Shown: one piece after another, positions 36,530 through 49,240 of the stretch
Layout: the number at the start of each line of letters is the position of its first letter
Position numbering within the stretch: position 1 is the first letter of the stretch
DNA from: Calliopum simillimum
Taxonomy: Eukaryota; Arthropoda; Insecta; Diptera; Lauxaniidae
Direction of reading: 5' to 3'
Assembly (NCBI GenBank): GCA_951812925.1
Contig: OX638368.1
Location: 7,316,001-7,380,000, forward strand
DNA length: 64,000 nucleotides
Program-made: the position numbers and the translations under genes
The notes under the pieces: model-generated
Seen by the model: only the letters and a program-made list of their open reading frames with translations
The model's database searches: none
Told to the model about the DNA's origin: nothing

Positions 36530-38176
36530 TTATAAGTTAAAAAATTTTCATATAGAATTTCTTTAAATTTGAAAAAAAAAAAAAAAAAAAATTTTTGGTT
36601 TCACTGTAGCATTTATGTTTTTTTTAAAGCATGCGTAAATGTATTGTCTTTGGAGTTATGCGAGTTGAGTGTAGAAGTTTACTAAATTAAAATGCAACAC
36701 AATGACAGCAATATTTTTTTTTTAAATTTTCATTAAAAAAAAAAAATTCACTACAATTTTTGTGAATTTATGACGCACGTTGGCAAATTAACATTATGAA
36801 GCTCATGGATTTTGCTGCTTTTGTACGAAGTAGACGACGATGGCAGAAACGGCAGCGCGCGGTTTATGAAAACAAACGATTGTAAGATACAATTGTGTTG
36901 TATCTTATCGCTAAGTTTGTGTTTAGTAAGAGAAAATAATCTTTTTTTCTTAAAAAAAAAAACCATAAGAAATAAAACACTAGAAATTTAACGATTAAGT
37001 GTAAATTCGTGTGAATTTACCTTAGACTTTGTTGCTTTTGTTGTAGCTTTAGTGCCTCATAAGTTAAATTAAAGTTTCCTCTTCGTTGTCGGAACTTTAT
37101 AGTCCAATAGGTCATAAACTTGCTTTTTGAAAGCTAAAGTTTTGTAGTATGGTATTTCAAGGCAATATACATGGGTCAGAATACGTGAATTCGCCCAACC
37201 CAAAAGATTTTTCTAAAATTTTTACATAAATCTATTGCTGAAGATGGTCAAAATTAGTTATTTTATTGTCAATCAAAGTCAATAAAAATCTTCAACAACG
37301 ATTTTTCCAAAATGCAATATTTCTTTCAAATATATTGCCTCCTTTTTTCCTCTCCTAAAGGGGGCTTTAATACATAGTTTTGATAAAAATATCCAAAAAA
37401 TTCCTCAGTTTCTAGGACGTGAAAGCTGAAAATGGTCACTAGAGAAAGAAAAAAGTAATGATCCAAATAAAGAACGATGGTAGTCGAAACGACGAACAAT
37501 AATCATCCAGGGTTAAAAAATACAATAATTTTCAGTTTCTATAGTATTGCCTCCTAAACAGTCTTTTATACATTACAAAAATCACAAAATGCCAAAAGTT
37601 ACTCATTCGAATTTTGAATAACAGACATTTTAGTTAATTCGCACGTGCATATGTAATTCTTAATTTTACTTTTTTCATTGGAGTAAATCAATAAATGGAA
37701 ATGGCGTGTTTTAATATGAAAAGAAAATCCTGTATCGTTTATGGAATATCATTCAGGACAATTTTCTTGAAGCTCAAATTCTGGTTGTGATTACGAAAAA
37801 TCGCTGGTCAACGAAACAGATTGTTCCACTAGTCGATTGATAAGAATTGTGGTGGCTGAGTTTTGCATGGATAAACAGAGTGCATATTGCCAATCTCTAG
37901 TTATCGTTTTCTGGGACAATCATTTTGTTCATATTCTTAACCACCACATCAACTGGTAGGTAATGTGACCTTCAACATATTCCTGAAGCAAGAAATCAGG
38001 GTGAATTTCAGTAGTCGATTTCACTTTAATTCAACAAGCTGGGTGAGAGGGAGGTTTTCTCAATCTCCATTCCTATCCTAAACAATGAAACTGAAAATCA
38101 TTGAAAATAAATTGGCCTGGGACAATCTCGGACGACAAATCGTATCGAATAGCCTGTTTCCACCGAAGATTTACAT

Positions 38177-39405
38177 GTCTGTTCCGTAATCCGTGTGGTT
38201 TCAATGACTTTTCATTTCGTAAGCTTTTTGATAAAAGTGGTGAGTCACACGATAAAAAGTATACGAATCTTTTTTGTGGAGAATTACAGGTTCTACACAT
38301 AATATCGATTTGTATTTACGAAAAAATAACCGTTTGGAAAACATTCGATAAAATCGAATTTTTCGACTTTTTGCGGTTTTTCAAGAATATTTCCTAAACG
38401 GTTACGTTTTCGGTAATGCAAATCATTACTACAGTCGACGTCCAGCAATATGAATGCTCCGTATTACGAATGTCCAATAATACGAATGCAATATTTCTTC
38501 CACATGTGATTCTATAATACGAACAACAGTAAATTTTACGGTTCGATAATACGAATGAGATTTTTTTCATAGTAGGCTTTGCTTTTTTTGCTTAGCATTA
38601 AATGCTTAGAATGGATGATAGAATACGTGAGAATTTTTTCAGAATTTTTAGAACGTTTTGAAATGCTTTTTTCTTAATATTTGGACTTAGAAAAATTGTT
38701 GAAAAATCATGAAATGGTACGAAAAATCTAAAAAAAAGTTTGCATTTTTAATAAGCAGTTTTTCTTTTTTAAAAAAATCGCCAATATCGCGGCCCTCTAT
38801 TTTAACAAAAAATAATACAAGAGCAATATCCTCGCCTAAATATAATGCCAGGCATCGGTAATACAACAATGCCAAATTTTAGCCAAATCGGTCACATCAT
38901 GCTTTTTTAACTGGTAGAATTGGCGTGTTTTACTTCAAATGTCTTCTTTTAGTGGCAAAACTCATTGTTTTTTTTTTTTTTTTTTGAAATTGAGCTTAAC
39001 ATACGACACTACATATTTTTTTACTATCAAATTTTTTTTTATTTTTATGAAAATATTGTATTTTCCGTTTTTTTACCATGTTTCTCAGAAGAAAAATTCA
39101 TAAATTTCCTATTTATCTTACAACCTTTTCAGTAAACTTTGTTTTCTCTCAAATAAAATATTCTTGTTAATAAGTTTTATCTTTAAACCGACGATATGTC
39201 TCAATATAAAAGAAAAAAGGAACAAAATTTCGTTCCGATAATACGAATTTTTCGATTTTACGAATAGACCTGACATTATATAATTCGTATTATTGGACGT
39301 CGACTGTATTTGAAAAACCTGCAACTCTCCACAATAGAGATTCTTATACTTTTTAAATGTTCGACTCACCGTTTTCATCAAAAATTAAGAAGAAAATGAA
39401 ATACA
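38177..39405. repeat. MITE of the 28477 family, split by an insertion
   Basis: Left half (38177-38430) begins gtctgttccgtaatccgtgt and tracks the 28477 element; right half (39309-39405) contains the matching tctccacaatagagattctt and gttcgactcaccgttttcat segments. The two are separated by the element at 38432-39306. Confidence 0.7.
38432..39306. mobile_element. pogo/Tigger-like non-autonomous element, TA target site
   Basis: The left end cagtcgacgtcc is followed by repeats of aatacgaatg; the right end is cgtattattggacgtcgactg. Both sides are bordered by TA (38430-38431 and 39307-39308), the duplication expected of the Tc1/mariner/pogo group. 875 bases, no readable transposase. Confidence 0.75.
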
Positions 39406-40311
39406 AGTTTAATTTTACAGTTCCTGACAGGCTATAAGTATCATCAACGAAAGTTTTCCGTCAAACGTATAAGTAGAACCCTCAGTTACAGAATACGTGC
39501 CCTAAGTCAATGTATTAATCATCGCAGGAAAAATAAATATATAAAACGGGGAAGCACTATGACTTGTTTTCACTGCCTTGGTTAACAAGACTGAAATAAT
39601 AACAATCTAATAAGCAAAGATCACAGTTTCCACTTTTAAGTCTTGTCTGTGCTCCGACAGTTGACTGACAATTACTTTGTTATTAGTGGAATCACAACAC
39701 TATTCTCACTTTTTCACTTATAACTTTGTATTATTTATAATTTGATTTTTTTTTAAAGTAATTGAAATAGTTGTTTCTTCTAGCTTTAATATCTTTATTT
39801 TTTATTCGTTTACATCATCATCATGTTGTAAGAAAAGTTTCATAAATGAAATTCAGGGCTGCAGCTGACAATTTTTTTGGTTAACTATCCAATTCAGTGA
39901 AAACTAACTTAAATTTCTCAAACAAATCGAAAGGCTTATGGCAAACTAACCCGGTTTGTGCTTAACTAAACATAAACCAACCTAGTCACCTTAACCAAGC
40001 AAGTGAGAATGGGATACAATTTAAGGCACTAGCTAAATGAGTTTTATGGAGGCCAAATGCTCTGAGAGCAAATAAAGCAAACAAGAAGTAGATCTTATCA
40101 GTAAACTAATTCGCAATATTTTATTGTTTCACTAAAGACGCATTATACGACAGAGTACTGTTTATGAGGAAAATTGCGTTGTTTTGATGATATTTTTATA
40201 GGTAGATAGAATTTTAAGATAAATATTTCATGATATGTTTAGATGAGGAAACGCTGCTGTTGATTGCTAACCTACCGCTTGCTTAAATATTTGGAAGATA
40301 TATATTGCAGT

Positions 40312-40343
<32 letters not shown>

Positions 40344-41191
40344 ATTAAATACTTTTTGGTATTACGATTTTATGTATGTATGTAGGTATGATTTAACTTT
40401 TTTAATCTTTGGCAAATGGTAGTTAAAAAAAAAATGAAATTATTTCAAAATTCACAAAGTAAAATCCGATAAAAATAACAAACGCCCGTTAATTACTGCC
40501 AACAAAAGTGAAATGTACAAATATAAACCATAATAAAAGAAAAAAAAAAATAATAAAAGTAATAACAACAAAAACAACTACAATACGAGAGTACGTAATG
40601 GAAAAAACGCGGCGGCGTTCCGCGCTCAAGCAAGTCAAAACTTCAACGAACCACAAACAACTGAATTTCATAGTAAGCAAAAAAATCTTTTTCATATTCA
40701 ACTACTCAGCTTTAGTCATTTCAGCATTTTCGCTGCTACAGATACAAAGATACTTAAATACCCAGTAGGCAAAAAAGCGCTCGGAAGCATTCGCTTTTGA
40801 CAGATTCTTCGTGAGAACGAACCAACTTTTAGGTGCACCATCACCGATTGCCCTGAAACTTTTTGGCATGTTAAGTACTTTACTCGATTTGACTAGATAT
40901 AAATTTTTTTATTTTGCGCAAAACTGGATTTTTGGCCATGCCCCGAAAATGTTGGGATTTTCGTTTTTTCGAGCTTATAAAACGATGTGTTTTAAAAGTG
41001 CTCAGTACTTTGGTTCCTGTAAACCAATTTTGACAATTTTTGTTTTAGAATATGCAAAATTTGAACAAGTTTCAAGGCCTACTTCATTATCTTGTAAAGC
41101 AATGAATAAATTTTGTAAATTCTGAAAAAAAAAAAAATCAAATTGAAATATTTATCTCGAAAAACGCAGTTTTTTGTTTCTTTAACAGCTG

Positions 41192-41384
41192 TATCACGTA
41201 TGACGAACGAATAAAGTGACTGATTTTCACTCATTATTATCAACTGATTAAAACTTTTTATTAAGAAGTTTCATTTGAGTTCAGAGAATAAAGTTTATAA
41301 TCAGAAATCATCTTCAAATCATCACTTAACTTGGAGGATGTAAGCAGTTGAAAATCAGTCACTCGTTTCGTACGTCATACATGA
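41192..41384. repeat. 193-bp MITE with atgacg-actgattttca ends
   Basis: gtatcacgtatgacgaacga followed by tgactgattttca is inverted at the right as tgaaaatcagtcactcgttt followed by cgtacgtcatac. A lone end of the same family (gcagttgaaaatcagtcatt) lies at 19650-19685. Confidence 0.55.
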
Positions 41385-42252
41385 TTTTAATTTCAATTTC
41401 ATAATATTAATCATGACATTAATTTCAATATATTTTACAGTTTTATACATGAGAGAAGATAGATAGAAGATGGAAAAGGAAAAACAGAGATAGACATATG
41501 TTTGAACGCACAATTGTGCTATGCAATGCCGACCACTGCAACTATCAAAAAAAGAAAAAAAATTTAAAAAATGTATAAAAATCAATTTACAAGCGCTAGT
41601 AAAATTTCATGCTAAACCAGCGATTTTTAAGCGCTTTCTAAAGAAACGCTTTAAATTTTTGATCTTGGGTTATAGTAACAGCACTCTACTCAACTGAAAT
41701 TTCTAAACTCAACGGTTTGTGGTATTGTTGGGCGGTTTTGTGCGATCGTATGGACTCCATACGATACTATGGAGCAACAAGAGTAGTAAGTAGATGCAGA
41801 AGTTCATAATGCAATGAAGCATGCAGAAATGGATAGAGAGCACAAAACTGAATAAAAATACAGCAGACATAAAAATGTACGATACTGAGAGAAAGAAACG
41901 ATATTAGATGAATTAAACGATAATAGAAAAATACACAAACACTCACAATACACGTAAAAGCTAAACTCTCTTTCTCACTCCCTATCTTTCGGAGTTAAGA
42001 CATGAACGACATTCTTATAGGGATGATATGGCGATTTAAAAAATTGTACTTTATTGTTGTACAAAATTGTACCTGATAAGCTTGATTGTTGAATTTATTT
42101 ACGAATGTTTTGCAGGTTTATGTACACATTTGGACATGTGATTTTTGGTTAGTTTTCAATGAACTACATAGATAACCAAAAAATTGCCAGCTGCAAAGGG
42201 AAATAATGAAGATTTCTTTTTTGACACGTGTGATGTATGTCAAAATTACATT

Positions 42253-43336
42253 TATAGCCCAGGAAAATAAGACGAAAAAAGAGCTGCTGTGCGAAATAAT
42301 TCCAAGTGAATTTTTTTCACAGGAATTGTCCTTATTAAAGCATGATGAATAATGTGTAAAAATTCCATTGAAGTTCATTGTGCGCATAACAAGTTATTCA
42401 GGCTCAAAGGTCGCTAAAATCAGTTTTTTGCAAATATCTCGCTAGCGCAAACACTTACAGAAAAATTTTTCACTGTATTAAATTTTTTTTGGAGCCACTC
42501 ATGGTCTAAAAGATATTCTTCAAAAACCGTTCAGGTCTCGAAAATACTGGTTTTTGAAAGATATCTCTGAAATGGTAAGTCATACGATAAAAAGTAATAG
42601 CATCACCTCTGTAGAGAAACACAAGATCTACAAAAAATAAGCCATATGTGTACACATTAAAGCAACCGTTTAGAAGATATTCAAAAAATCCTTTAAATGG
42701 CAAAAAACCGGTTTTTACTGAATAACTTCTAAACGGTTGCTTTAATGTGTACACATATGGCTTATTTTTTGTAGATCTTGTGATTCTCTACAAAGTTGAT
42801 GCTGTTCCTTTTATCGTATGACTTACCGTTTCAGAGTATTCTTCAAAAACCGTTAAGGTCTCGAAAATACTGGTTTTTGAAGGATACCTCTGAAGAATAT
42901 CTCTTAGACCATGAATGGCTCCAAAAAAAATTTAATACGGTGTTTACAGAATCCAATTATCTTTTGAACGGTTTTTTAGTTTTTTGTACGACTCCTCGTT
43001 AAAGAGAATTCGCAATTTTATATAAAAACTGTGCACAACTTTTTAAATTGAGTTTTCTCCTAAACTATAAGCTACACAAAAACATCTTTATTTAGGAAAT
43101 TTCCTGTGTTACAAAATTGTGGAGAAAAATTTTTCTGTAAGTGTTTGCGTTAGCGACATATTCGCAAAAAACCGATTTTAGCGACCTTTGAGCCTGAATA
43201 ACTTTTTATACGCACAATGGACTTCAATGGACTTTTTACACATTATTCATCATACTTTAATAAAGACAATTCCGGTGAAAAAAATTCACTTGGAATTATT
43301 TCGCAGAAATATTCTTATTTTCCTGGGCTATTATAA
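42253..43336. repeat. 1.08 kb imperfect palindrome
   Basis: Arms run from tatagcccaggaaaataag at 42253 to the inverse at 43336, with the centre near 42701 (acattaaagcaaccgttta against taaacggttgctttaatgt). The left arm is about 449 bases and the right about 635; the extra ~186 bases sit at about 42945-43125. No coding content. Confidence 0.75.
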
Positions 43337-43589
43337 AATTTCAAATAAAAAAGGAAGCAATATCAATTGCTTAGAAATTAATTTAAATAATAAATTATTC
43401 ACAAATATATATGAAAAAAGTAAGAATAGTGTTGTGATTTGTGTGTTAGTAAGAAAGTAATTTTCAGTGAACTGTCAGAGCACAGACGAGGCTAAAAAGT
43501 GTGAACGGTGATCTCAACTTATGAGTTTGTTCTTATTTTAGGGCAGCGAAAACTAGTTGTAACAGGTCTGAAGTCAATAAATAATGGGT

Positions 43590-44412
43590 GCTATAATTGA
43601 TTCCGTTACGCGCTGTCGAAATAAATTTTCCGCGCGGAAGCAAATTTTTCAATTATTGATTCAGAGAAATCGATATATCTGTAACTTCTCTAACGCAAAA
43701 CAGATAAATTTGTTATTATTGTTTCCGCGTGTAATTTGTCAGAGTTAACATCCCTGACATTGAAGTGACGTTAATTCTTACGTATTCTTGATTCCGCCAT
43801 ATAGATATTTTTCGGTATTTTCCTTTCGCGGAATTTTTGTGTTGGAACAACAATAAAAAGTTAAAATAAAACTAAAAAGGCATATATCAAAACACTTTAT
43901 TTTATTTCATTCAATATATGAAACAATTTATCTGTATTCTGATTCATTTTTAGATAAATAACTCATCAGAATAAAAAAAAAAAATTAATAAACTAAAAAT
44001 ACTCAAAATCAAGAGAAAAAAAAGTGGTGTGTTATATAGACCATATAAAGAGATCACTTTCACAAAACTGGTAAATGACGCTTTCCAACCCTCGCCATGG
44101 TAATCACCAAACACTTTTTTAGAAAAAACAACTTCACAGAAACACGCGACTTCACCGAACTGTAAAATCGCACAGAAAAAGCTTTTATATCCATTTTATA
44201 GTTACATAAAAATAATAAATTTTCGCAATTTTTTCACTTTTTATTTTTTTCTATCCTTTCTCATCTGTCAAAATGTTAGGGATGTTTTTATTTCAGGGTT
44301 CCCAATATTGTTCTTAGATATCCCTATGCCGCTGTAATCAAGAATAGTAATTTTCATATCGAACGCTATTTCTTTCTGCAAAAATTTCCTTATCGAACGG
44401 AATCAATTTGTG
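43590..44412. repeat. possible TIR element (attgattccgtt)
   Basis: ataattgattccgtt at 43596 is inverted as aacggaatcaat at 44397-44408, and tattcttgattccgcc near 43785 as gccgctgtaatcaagaata near 44330. Arms are diverged, so ends are approximate. Confidence 0.35.
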
Positions 44413-44802
44413 ACTAACGGGACATTTTCCTATAGAATATGACAAAACTTCGGTCATAACTAAGTAAGTTATTTAAAGCGCTAAAACTGTGACAAGTCTC
44501 GAAAAAATAAAACTAAAGAACCCTTTTACTAAGGATAAGGAAATTTTAAAAAGTGAATGTTTTCTATCTGAAGCTGTTGTTTAAATAAGTGTGACTCATG
44601 GGACGGACCGCTCTTTTTCATTAATTAACTTATGGAAGGGTTTTAGCCAAATTAATTTTTTATGCTGCAATTGAAGAAATATGTGACTACAACTGAAGAC
44701 TTTAAAACAAAGGGTATCTATAAATGTAACATTTTGAATTTGTGACTCAAGGGACATTTTGTTCTTACATGGGGCACAAGAATACAATCAGTGAAAATTT
44801 TA

Positions 44803-45776
44803 CACACTGCTCCTGAACAAACGATAGGTTGCATGAAAATGACACCAAAAACGAACAATGCCCATTTATTCGTAATCGTTCACTGAGTAAAAATCAACTT
44901 TATTTGAAATCTTAGCTGCTCCTTTTTTGAAAATATCTCGATTTTTCCAATTGGGGCATTTTCCCATAAAAAAAAAAAAAAAAAATTTTTTTAACTACAT
45001 TAAACAAAAATTAAAATAATCACAATCGATGTGTTTTGCAATGCTTATCGCGAATCCAACCTCAGGATTGCTCTATTGTGTATAGTTTATGAGATATTGT
45101 CACCTAAAGACCAAAAAAAGTCGTTTTTTGCCATTTTTTTAAGCAATATAACTATGTAACATATCATTTATTCATCATATACTTAAAAGCCTCAATCTTT
45201 CCCTTTAAAACCTAATTTAAATTATATTTATATTTTCATGTTTCTAAGAGATATCGTAGACCGAAATATTGTCAAAACGGGTTTTTTGCACTTTTGTGTC
45301 TTTTTAGGTTAGAATATCTTTGAGGAAAAAAAAGATATCAACATAATTTAAATTAGGTTTTAAAGAAAAAGATTGGAGCTTTCAAGTATTTAACCCACAT
45401 TTGACGAATAAATGATATGTTACATAGTTATATAGCTTAAAAAAATGGCAAAAATCGACTTTTTTTGGTCTTTAGGTTATAATATCTCATAAACTATACA
45501 CGATAGAGCAATTCTGAGGTTGGATTCGCGTTGAGCATTGCAAAACACATCGATTGTGATTATTTTAATTTTTATTTAATGTAGTTAAAAAAATTTTTTT
45601 TTTTTTTTTGTATGGGAAAATGCCCCAATTGGAAAAATCGAGATATTTTCAAAAAAGGAGCAGCTAAGATTTCAAATAAAGTTGATTTTTACTCAGTGAA
45701 CGATTACGAATAAATGGGCATTGTTCGTTTTTGGTGTCATTTTCATGCAACCTATCGTTTGTTCAGGAGCAGTGTG
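44803..45776. repeat. 974-bp near-perfect palindrome with ttta flanks
   Basis: The left end cacactgctcctgaacaaac is the exact inverse of the right end at 45776. Pairing continues nearly to the centre (about 45290), through tccaattggggcattttccc and atcgatgtgttttgcaatgc. The bases ttta flank both ends and may be the target duplication. No coding content. Confidence 0.8.
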
Positions 45777-46337
45777 TTTATTGTGTATAATCGAATTTTT
45801 GATGTTTTAAACATGTTTGTGGCAATAAGCAATAAGACGATCTTTGGTCAAGCAAAGCCGTATGAGCTCTATGGTCATAATTCAAATTTGAACCACTATT
45901 GATATAATTGTATCATCTCGGCAACACCGTTAAAAATACAAATGAAGCTTTCACTTTTTTTATTAAAAGTTTAAAGCGTAAAAGAGACGGAATGTTTTGT
46001 ACCTTCACACAATTGTTAAATTGTAATTGCGTACTCTTGTATCGAAAAGTAAATATAATTGTACCTGTCATCACTAATTCTCTCCCTCTGGTTTTCGAGA
46101 CTCGATTGAGAGAATTTTTGCATTGATCTCTTTGCAAAATTGTTTTATTCAGTTGAGATATCGTGTATGCGTTTTATGAGGTAACCCATGGGAAAAAATA
46201 ACGCTTCAAAAGGATTTTAAAAGCGTTTTTTTTTTTGGTAACACAAAGGTAAGAAGCTTTTTTATGAATTCTAGGACATAAAAGATTGCCGTAATTAAAG
46301 TAAAGTAAAATAAGTGATTTCTTGGTAAAAAAAAAGT

Positions 46338-46425
46338 TCTGCACGCATTGGGATTCGAACCCAGCACACAATGTTTAAGATAACAAACTCTTTTGCACAT
46401 CAGGCTACTGAGCCTCCGAAATTTG
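46338..46425 (-). repeat. tRNA-derived repeat or tRNA pseudogene
   Basis: On the minus strand tcggaggctcagtagcctga provides an A-box-like D arm and gctgggttcgaatcccaat an intact B box/T loop; the variable region is too long and the acceptor stem does not pair cleanly, so this is not a working tRNA. Confidence 0.55.
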
Positions 46426-47759
46426 CATTCAAAATTAAATGTTTGTGATGTAAATTAAAGTAAAATAAAGTACATTAGAGCAGAGTGTTAGCTTATAAAA
46501 AAGTACCATAAGATTGCTTTCAGAACTCGGCTATCAAGCAACTGTTTATTAAAACAGCTGACAGTTTCAGGGATCAAATAACCTATGCTAAGTTTATATT
46601 TTGAATCTTCTCTTAATTTTTTAATAAGATTGGTTATTTTTAAAGCCGGTGATAGCAAAAAGAATAGTTTCGCAAATAAATAGTTTATATGTAAATATAA
46701 ATGTTTTGCGTAAGACTGATAAAAATTAAACAAGCCACAACAATAACAAAGTATTTATAATATTTAAAATAAATATAAACAAGCAAAAAATGTTAATGAT
46801 GCAGAAAAAAAAGAACTAAGCAAAGCAACAGAAAAAAATGCTGGTTGGAATGCGTCAATTAAATGATATACGAAACCAGCAAATATCAAAGCAAGTGTCT
46901 GAGTATTTCCCTTTGCAGACACTCAACTTTTACAAATAACAACTCGCTGTTACTACTTGAAAATAAATGACATAGGCGATATGAAGTACATACTTATAAA
47001 TAGAAAAAAAAGTATTTGGTTTTTTCTCAACTACAGAACACAAGTCTGTAATGATAAGCGCGGTTAATCTTTAAAAATAAATTATCCAGTAATAGCAGAT
47101 ACTCCTATTATTTGTATGAAAGTCAAAATTGTTTTCGCTGTTATGAAAAGCACGTGGCAATGACCCAACTTAACTAGTAATCAAAAGCATCTTTATTTTA
47201 ATAAATTTTTTGTTTCATTTTGCGTTGGTACAATTTTTTCTTAATTGCGTAGGTGGAGCAGCTGTATTGGATTGACTCATTATGTTAAGAACAACTTCAA
47301 TTGTAGGTACTTTTTTTATTAATGAAAATATGTACGTATAGTGAAGTGAATCAAAAAACGGAATCATCATTTAATTGATTGTATCCGGAATTTTATTTAT
47401 ATGGGGTATTTGTATACTTTAAAGAAGAAAAATATAAAAAAAAAATGAATGAAATTTAAAAATGCGGGCGAAATATGTGCGCACATACCCGGCATACTTG
47501 TGGTTTACATTCTATGATAAATATTTGGAAGCAGTTAAACGCCAATGCCGCCTATGATGCTGGCTGAATTGCAAAGTAAAAAGTAAGACACTGAGGGAAA
47601 TGATAGTAAGGGTCTATTTAAATACAAAGCGATACATTTGAACCAAAAAAAGCATTAAAAATATTCAATCTTACAATCTTTTGTTTTTACTGCTCTACAA
47701 AAGCACCCAAAGCAGATTAAGAAATTTTTACCATTCCTTTTTTATTTTTGACGATTAGT

Positions 47760-47835
47760 GTTAACGCTAACCACATCCCAAATTTCATAAAAATCGATGC
47801 AGCGGCTTAGCCGTGTGAGCGTTTATTTCATGATA
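47760..47835. repeat. insect dispersed repeat motif (cagcggcttagccgtg)
   Basis: atttcataaaaatcgatgca followed by gcggcttagccgtgtgagc. An inverse-oriented, diverged copy is at 3178-3225 (cacagctgaaccgctgcgtc). Confidence 0.4.
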
Positions 47836-47937
47836 GTGCGTGACATGTAAAAGCTATTGCTCACACTCGATTATAAACGCAATCGTGTGACTACTTCTAA
47901 GGAGAGTTAGGCGCAATCTGAACGAGTTCTTGCGCCG

Positions 47938-48923
47938 CACAGTGGTAGGAAAATCAAAAAAGCTGACCAAAATTCTGAAAGTCAGTAATAAGGGGTTTTA
48001 AATGATGCTGATTACGAATCCGAAATCCATTTTTTTTAAAACCAAAATGGCGGATCCACAATGGTGGTCAAATAATGCTAAGCCAAGTCTATCCTCCCAA
48101 AAATCGGTAATTTAAGGTTTGTGATGATGCTGATTACTATTCCGAAATTCATTTTTAAAATAATATAATGGCGGATCCAAAATGGTGGACCAAATACTGC
48201 TGCACTGAATTTATTAACACCAAAATCGGTACACGGGAGTTTCGGATGCTGCTTATAACGAATCTGAAATCTATTTTAAGAAACACAAAATGGCGGATTC
48301 ACAATGACAAACCGTTGAGTGCAAAACTATATTTATTAATAAGAAGATAGTTATTGGGGTTTTTGAGGTCGCTGATTGAATATATGAAATTATTTTTTTG
48401 TAGCAAAAAATAGCACATCCAAAATGTTGGTCAAAATATGCTGAACAGCAACTTTATCTAAAAAAGTTTTGTTTCTGGGATCAATTATTACGAAAATGAA
48501 ATACTTTACAAAAGTCCTAATAACTTTCTCACGGGCACCTCAGGGCAGCAATTTTATTTACAGGTTTGTAGAAAAATGTACCCTGAATAAGATGCATGAA
48601 GAAACTAGACGGATGGCCGTGGATGCTGTAATATTTACCATATTAAAAACTAAACCTTCACTGAGAGACCCAATTTTGTTACATTGCAAAAAGATGAACC
48701 GAAGTTATTTTTTTCGCTTGTTTACTGAAACGCTTTGTATTTAAAAAAAAAAAAAATCTTCGCAAGAATATGTGAACTTCAAACTCCATCGAGAAGAGTT
48801 TTTTTAGGCCTCTGAAACGAACAAGGTGGACAATATTCTACCATTACCAACAATTAAAAGTGCAAAAATAACAACTTTATTTTTCGAATTTTGACCAGCT
48901 TTTTTGATTTTCCGACCAGTGTG
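47938..48923. mobile_element. 986-bp TIR element carrying a 121-bp tandem array
   Basis: The left end cacagtggtaggaaaatc, followed by aaaaaagctgaccaaaatt, is inverted at the right as aattttgaccagctttttt then gattttccgaccagtgtg. The five bases cgccg border both sides, consistent with a target duplication. Inside, aatggcggatccaaaatggtgg-type units recur at 48047, 48168, 48290 and about 48409, a period near 121. No transposase is readable. Confidence 0.72.
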
Positions 48924-49240
48924 CGCCGTTTCGTAATCGTGGACGAGTTTTTTCGGGAGAACGTGCACCAAAGAAGGCAAAAGTAGGTTTGTCGGCCAAC
49001 AACATTATGGCCATACTGTTTTGAGATGCACGCGGCGTCATTCACATCGATTGCCTTGAAAAGGGTAAAACGTTTACAAATGGACAAATTCATTATTGAT
49101 TTGAAGCAATATTCCAGCATATTCCCCAGATTTAGCCCCCTGCGACTATTTCCTATTTCATGACCTGAAGAAATGGCTGGGTGGTAAGATTTGCGTCAGT
49201 AATGAAACAAACATCGATTTTGGGCGACTTGAAAAAACTT
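48924..49240 (+). pseudogene. mariner transposase C-terminal remnant
   Basis: Frame across 48929-49020 reads RGRVFSGERAPKKAKVGLSA then NNIMA, and further on GVIHIDCLEKGKT and HIPQI-PPATISYF (for YSPDLAPCDYF), the catalytic half of a mariner transposase with stops and frameshifts. The 986-bp element is inserted at its upstream edge; removing it joins ERVLAP to FRNRG in frame. Confidence 0.7.

Noticed and set aside
46338..46425. Functional tRNA gene
   Set aside because: B box is good but the acceptor stem does not pair and the middle is too long; treated as tRNA-derived.
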